DNA of 64,000 bases, taken from Janthinobacterium sp. B9-8. GTDB taxonomy: Bacteria > Pseudomonadota > Gammaproteobacteria > Burkholderiales > Chitinibacteraceae. Shown here piece after piece: positions 59,493 through 64,000 of this stretch. Both the position numbers and the translations under genes were made by a program. Below the pieces are notes generated by a model, which worked only from the letters and a program-made list of their open reading frames with translations, searched no databases and was not told where the DNA came from. The stretch lies in the NCBI RefSeq assembly GCF_000969645.2, contig NZ_CP014222.1, positions 2,049,740-2,113,739 of the forward strand, given 5' to 3'. Position 1 is the first letter of the stretch, and every line of letters begins with the position of its first letter.

Positions 59493-62006
59493 ATGTCGAT
59501 CATCGGTACAGAAGAAGGCGAAAAGCCAAGCAGCCAAGATGGCGTTACGGAATTTCGTCGCCAAAAAACCCTACTGAAAACAGGGGCCCTACAAGACGCT
59601 ATTTTCAATAGCGCCTATTTCTCCAGCATTGCCACGGATGAAAAGGGAGTGATTCAGATTTTTAATGTCGGTGCCGAGCGCATGTTGGGCTATGAGGCGC
59701 TCGATGTAGTCAACCGTATCACCCCTGCCGATATTTCTGATCCGCAAGAAGTAATTATGCGGGCCGCCGCCTTAAGCCTAGAACTCGACACCCCCATTAC
59801 GCCCGGTTTTGAAGCTTTGGTCTTTAAAGCCTCACGCGGTATTGAGGATATTTACGAGCTCACCTATATCCGCAAAGATGGCAGCCGTTTTCCCGCCGTG
59901 GTTTCAGTTACGGCACTGCGGGATGAGCAAGATGCCATCATCGGCTATTTGCTGATTGGTACCGATAATACGGCGCGTAAGCAGGCTTCGCAGTATGCCC
60001 GCAGCCTGCTTGAGGCCAGTCTTGATCCGCTAGTAACCATCAGTGCCGAAGGCAAAATAACAGATATTAATGAGGCCTCGATTAAGGCCACCGGCGTGGC
60101 ACGTGAGAAGCTGATCGGCACTGATTTTTCTGACTACTTTACTGAGCCCGCCAAAGCGCGTGAAGGCTACCAGCAGGTTTTTGCCCAAGGTTTTGTAACA
60201 GATTATCCGCTGACGATCCGGCACAGCGATGGCCGTCTTACCGACGTGCTTTATAACGCTTCCGTTTATAAAGACGTGCGCGGCAATGTGCTCGGTGTGT
60301 TTGCTGCGGCCCGGGATATTACCGATCGTAAGCGAATAGAAGCCGCGCTACTTAAAACAGGGGCCTTGCAAGACGCTATTTTCAATAGCGCCTATTTCTC
60401 CAGTATTGCCACCGATGCCAAAGGGGTGATTCAGATTTTTAACGTCGGTGCCGAACGCATGCTGGGCTATGCCGCCGTAGAGGTCATGAACAAAATCACC
60501 CCCGCAGATTTTTCTGTCCCAGAGGAGCTAGTCGACCGTGCTGAGGCGCTGAGTCTTGAGCTGGGTACGCCCATTACTCCAGGGTTTGAGGCGCTGGTAT
60601 TTAAGGCGGCACGCGGCATTGAGGATATTTATGAGCTCACTAAAATTCGCAAGGATGGCAGTCGTTTTCCTGCGGTTGTTTCCGTCACCGCACTGCGTGA
60701 TGCCGAAGATGCCATCATCGGCTATTTACTGATTAGTACCGATAACACGGCTCGTAAACTGGCAGAAGAAGCGCTGCTTAAAGCGGGCGCACTACAAAGA
60801 GCGATTTTTAACAGCGCCAACTTCTCCAGCATCGCCACCGATGCCAAAGGCGTGATTCAGATTTTCAATGTGGGGGCCGAGCGCATGCTGGGCTATACCG
60901 CAGCCGAAGTCATGAACAAAATCACCCCCGCAGATATTTCCGATCCGCAAGAATTAATCGCCCGCGCCGCAGCCCTCAGCTTGGAGCTAGACACCCCTAT
61001 CACCCCCGGCTTTGAAGCCCTCGTTTTCAAGGCCACGCGCGGCATTGAGGATATTTACGAGCTAACTTACTTTCGCAAAGATGGCAGCCGTTTTCCCGCC
61101 ATTGTTTCGGTCACCGCACTACGCGATGCGCAAGATGCCATTATTGGTTATCTACTCATTGGCACGGACAATACCGCACGCAAACAAGCAGAAGAAGCAC
61201 TGCTTAAAGCAGGCGCCTTGCAAAGTGCTATTTTCAATAGTGCTAATTTCTCTAGCATTGCGACCGATGCGAAAGGCGTAATTCAGATTTTCAATGTAGG
61301 GGCCGAGCGCATGCTGGGCTATACCGCGGCCGAAGTCATGAATAAAATCACGCCTGCAGATATTTCTGATTCGCAAGAAGTGATTATGCGGGCCGCCGCC
61401 TTAAGCCTCGAACTCGATACGCCCATTACCCCCGGCTTTGAAGCTTTGGTATTCAAAGCATCGCGTGGCATTGAGGATATTTACGAGCTGACCTATATCC
61501 GCAAAGATGGCAGCCGTTTTCCCGCCGTGGTTTCAGTCACCGCACTACGTGACGATCAAGACTCCATTATTGGTTATCTACTCATTGGCACGGACAATAC
61601 CGCACGCAAACAGGCCGAAGATGCCTTGCTTAAGGCTGGCGCCTTACAAAGAGCTATTTTTAACAGCGCCAATTTCTCTAGTATTGCCACCGATGCCAAG
61701 GGCGTGATTCAGATTTTCAATGTGGGGGCCGAGCGCATGCTGGGCTATACCGCAGCCGAAGTCATGAACAAAATCACCCCCGCAGATATTTCCGATCCGC
61801 AAGAATTAATCGCCCGCGCCGCAGCCCTCAGCTTGGAGCTAGACACCCCTATCACCCCCGGCTTTGAAGCCCTCGTTTTCAAGGCCACGCGCGGCATTGA
61901 GGATATTTACGAGCTAACCTATTTTCGCAAGGTAGCCGCTTTCCCGCCGTGGTGTCCGTCACGGCACTTCGTGATGCGCAAGATGCCATCATCGGCTACC
62001 TATTGA
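59493..62006 (+). CDS. Multi-PAS sensory part of a hybrid histidine kinase, ends at a frameshift
   Basis: About 837 residues from the ATG at 59493 (GGAAG upstream; the frame opens earlier at a TTG). It has five near-identical PAS/PAC units starting at about 59571, 60348, 60774, 61200 and 61626, with cores AIFNSA(Y/N)FSSIATD and IEDIYELTY(I/F)RKDGSRFP, plus one different PAS between the first two (EASLDPLVTISAEGKI). No membrane segment is seen, so it senses in the cytosol. In the fifth unit 4 bases are missing near 61930, and the frame then runs into 27 non-family residues and a stop. The kinase part continues in another frame. Confidence 0.85.
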   Translation: MSIIGTEEGEKPSSQDGVTEFRRQKTLLKTGALQDAIFNSAYFSSIATDEKGVIQIFNVGAERMLGYEALDVVNRITPADISDPQEVIMRAAALSLELDTPITPGFEALVFKASRGIEDIYELTYIRKDGSRFPAVVSVTALRDEQDAIIGYLLIGTDNTARKQASQYARSLLEASLDPLVTISAEGKITDINEASIKATGVAREKLIGTDFSDYFTEPAKAREGYQQVFAQGFVTDYPLTIRHSDGRLTDVLYNASVYKDVRGNVLGVFAAARDITDRKRIEAALLKTGALQDAIFNSAYFSSIATDAKGVIQIFNVGAERMLGYAAVEVMNKITPADFSVPEELVDRAEALSLELGTPITPGFEALVFKAARGIEDIYELTKIRKDGSRFPAVVSVTALRDAEDAIIGYLLISTDNTARKLAEEALLKAGALQRAIFNSANFSSIATDAKGVIQIFNVGAERMLGYTAAEVMNKITPADISDPQELIARAAALSLELDTPITPGFEALVFKATRGIEDIYELTYFRKDGSRFPAIVSVTALRDAQDAIIGYLLIGTDNTARKQAEEALLKAGALQSAIFNSANFSSIATDAKGVIQIFNVGAERMLGYTAAEVMNKITPADISDSQEVIMRAAALSLELDTPITPGFEALVFKASRGIEDIYELTYIRKDGSRFPAVVSVTALRDDQDSIIGYLLIGTDNTARKQAEDALLKAGALQRAIFNSANFSSIATDAKGVIQIFNVGAERMLGYTAAEVMNKITPADISDPQELIARAAALSLELDTPITPGFEALVFKATRGIEDIYELTYFRKVAAFPPWCPSRHFVMRKMPSSATY

Positions 62007-62040
62007 TTGGCACAGACAATGCGGCCCGCAAGCAAGTTGA
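60348..62040 (+). repeat. Tandem 426-bp PAS coding repeats
   Basis: Unit starts 60348, 60774, 61200 and 61626 are exactly 426 bp apart. The units at 60774 and 61626 are almost identical over their first 290 bases, which suggests recent gene conversion or duplication. The last unit carries the 4-base deletion. Confidence 0.88.
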
Positions 62041-64000
62041 AGAAGCCCGTACCGTGCTCGATCAGCGCTTACGCGATCAGCAGTTTTATACCCGATCTTT
62101 GATTGAATCCAATATCGATGCGCTGATGACCACCGATCCGCAGGGCATTATTTCCGACGTAAACCAACAAATGATCGCGCTCACCGGGCGAACCCGTGAT
62201 GAGCTAATTGGTGCGCCCTGCAAAAATTTCTTTACCGATCCGGTACGGGCTGATGCCGCCATTAAACGTGTGCTCACAGAAAACAAAGTCAGCGATTACG
62301 AGCTCACCGTCAGAGCGCAAAACGGCCTAGAAACCGTGGTGTCCTACAACGCGGCCACTTTTCATGATCGGGATCGCAAGGTACAGGGTGTGTTTGCTGC
62401 CGCACGGGATGTAACCGATCGCAAGCGCTTTGAGCGCACCTTACAAGAAAAAAATATTGAGTTAGAACATGCCAGCCGGATGAAATCCGAGTTTCTCGCC
62501 ACCATGTCGCACGAGCTGCGCACGCCGCTTAACGCCATTATTGGCTTTTCTGAAGCCTTAAAAGATGGCTTTATGGGCCCGACCAGTGACATTCAGCACG
62601 AATACATCGGTGATATTTTTACCAGCGGCCAACACCTGCTCTCGCTGATTAATGACATTCTCGACCTATCCAAAGTTGAAGCGGGCATGATGACGCTGGA
62701 TTTAGAAACGGTTGATTTGCACAGTCTGCTGACAAGCAGCCTGACTATCGTCAAAGAAAAAGCCGCTACTCAACGCATCCGGCTGGAGCTAGACGCCAGT
62801 GAAGACCTGGGCATTCCTCAGTTCGATCAGCGTAAAACCAAGCAAATTGTTTATAACTTGCTCTCTAATGCGGTCAAATTCACTGCTAATGGGGGTTGTG
62901 TCACCCTCAGGGCACGTCGTGTTTTCCGTAGCAGCGTAGGGCAGTTATCGGGCACATGGCCGGTGCATAGCTTTCCTCTGCTCAATAATGAATACAACGA
63001 GTTTCTTGAAATTTGCGTAACCGACAATGGTATTGGTATTTCTAAAGCCAATATGGCGAAATTATTTCAAGCTTTTAGCCAGATCGACAGCCGCTTAGCG
63101 CGTAAATTTGAAGGAACAGGCTTGGGGCTGGCCATGGTTAAACAACTGGCAGAGCTACATGGCGGCACCGTAGCCGTCGCAAGTGCAGAGGGTGAAGGCG
63201 CAAGTTTTGCTGCTTGGCTCCCTTTGCGCAATATGCAACCTGCAACACTCCCTTGCACCGCAAACATAAACTTTGCTGATGCAAAAGGATGTATTGCGCT
63301 GATCATCGAAAATGACGAGCAATCGGCCAATTTGATTGGTCTACAGCTTGAAGCAGAAGGCTTTTCCATACTCTATGCATCGACGACAGAGGCTGCACTA
63401 CAACTCGCCCCACAAGCAAACTTGCGCTTAATTATTCTCGACTTAGATTTACCGGCCACAGGAGAGGCTTGGGAATTTCTTTTACGAATCCGCGAAAACC
63501 GTCACTTAGCCCATGTGCCTGTCGTCATTATCTCTAATCTTAGCGATAGCAAAATGGCCTTACTTGAAGGTGCCTCCGCCGTTTTACAAAAGCCAATCAG
63601 CCATACCGAATTAAAAACCGCCCTTGCCAATTTGCGCCTAAGCCCAGGCCCGCAAAATCCTTACACCGTATTGATCATTGATGATGATGCCAAAGCGATT
63701 GATGCGCTGACCGTCTTTTTATCAGCTCCAGCCTATATTGTCGTGCAGGCGCTCAGCGGCAAGGAAGGGCTAAAGCTAGCGCAGCAGCTTAATCCTGACT
63801 TAATTTTACTTGATCTGCTCATGCCAGATATGAGTGGCTTTGAGGTCGTAGACGCATTAGAGCTTGACCCTGCTACCGAGCATATTCCCATCTTAGTGGT
63901 TACATCCAAACGGATCACAGAGCAAGATCGGGCGGCGCTCAATAGCAAGCCTGAGCGGCAGATCCAGATTATTGAAAAAGCGGGGTTTAATCACCTTGGC
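61901..64000 (+). CDS. Kinase part of the hybrid histidine kinase (out of frame, 3' end beyond window)
   Basis: An open frame from 61901 to the window end, with no good start codon at its beginning; the gene is the continuation of the PAS-rich upstream frame. It contains the end of the fifth PAS unit (SRFPAVVSVTALRD), a second-type PAS (NIDALMTTDPQGIISDV), HisKA with phospho-His in FLATMSHELRTPLNAIIGF (about 62500), and HATPase with N box NLLSNAVKFT and G boxes DNGIGIS and GTGLGLAM. Two receivers follow (Asp in LIILDLDLP and LILLDLLMP). Function as a whole depends on whether the frameshift is real. Confidence 0.85.

Noticed and set aside
59283..59564. Minus-strand 93-codon basic ORF
   Set aside because: It overlaps the start of the kinase on the other strand, lacks a ribosome-binding site and resembles no family.

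Overview
The window looks like a chromosomal segment of a Gram-negative betaproteobacterium, most likely of the order Neisseriales (Chromobacteriaceae/Iodobacter-like). This is a judgement from the gene families (2-aminoethylphosphonate cluster, single-chain class I fumarase, BipA/Hsp15 pair, intergenic repeat types) and the roughly 50% GC composition; no search was run.

Region 1 (1-12310) is the integrase end of an integrated phage. About 25 tightly packed plus-strand genes run from a truncated ssb through a Gp157-like gene, rdgC, small unknown genes and a C5 DNA methyltransferase to a small excisionase-like gene and a tyrosine integrase. It ends at a 3' fragment of a tRNA-Ser gene (about 12258-12310), the attachment-site copy left by integration. 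Several genes are preceded by a terminator-like hairpin that runs straight into the start region.

Region 2 (12420-15596) is host DNA: a class I fumarase (minus strand), a PhnF-type GntR regulator and a Nudix hydrolase.

Region 3 (15593-37112, all minus strand) is the most striking part. A 3460-residue protein is built from ten tandem 297-298-residue units, themselves made of Leu-Thr-Thr-type octapeptides, and ends in an EF-hand-like calcium-binding C-terminal region. Downstream on the same strand follow a type I secretion ABC transporter and its HlyD-type adaptor, an O-GlcNAc-transferase-like (GT41) TPR protein, three methyltransferases, a UDP-glucuronate-decarboxylase-like enzyme and two glycosyltransferases. 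I propose that these make, glycosylate and export a giant Thr/Ser-rich surface or secreted protein.

Region 4 (37477-46668, minus strand) is a 2-aminoethylphosphonate uptake and degradation cluster: HAD hydrolase, aminophosphonate FAD oxidoreductase, phnX, phnW, fused permease, ATPase and binding protein. Its intergenic gaps are full of repeats. Palindromes related to GTCTAGAC lie upstream of phnS and phnW, and a related site lies upstream of phnF more than 20 kb away, which suggests one PhnF regulon.

Region 5 (46992-64000) holds housekeeping and signalling genes: a GNAT acetyltransferase, a rhodanese divergent from a MocR regulator, an EAL phosphodiesterase, an M61 peptidase, a GGDEF response regulator, Hsp15, BipA and a PhyH dioxygenase. 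Last is a multi-PAS hybrid histidine kinase with tandem 426-bp repeats and a frameshift that separates its sensory part from its kinase part. The window ends inside this gene.
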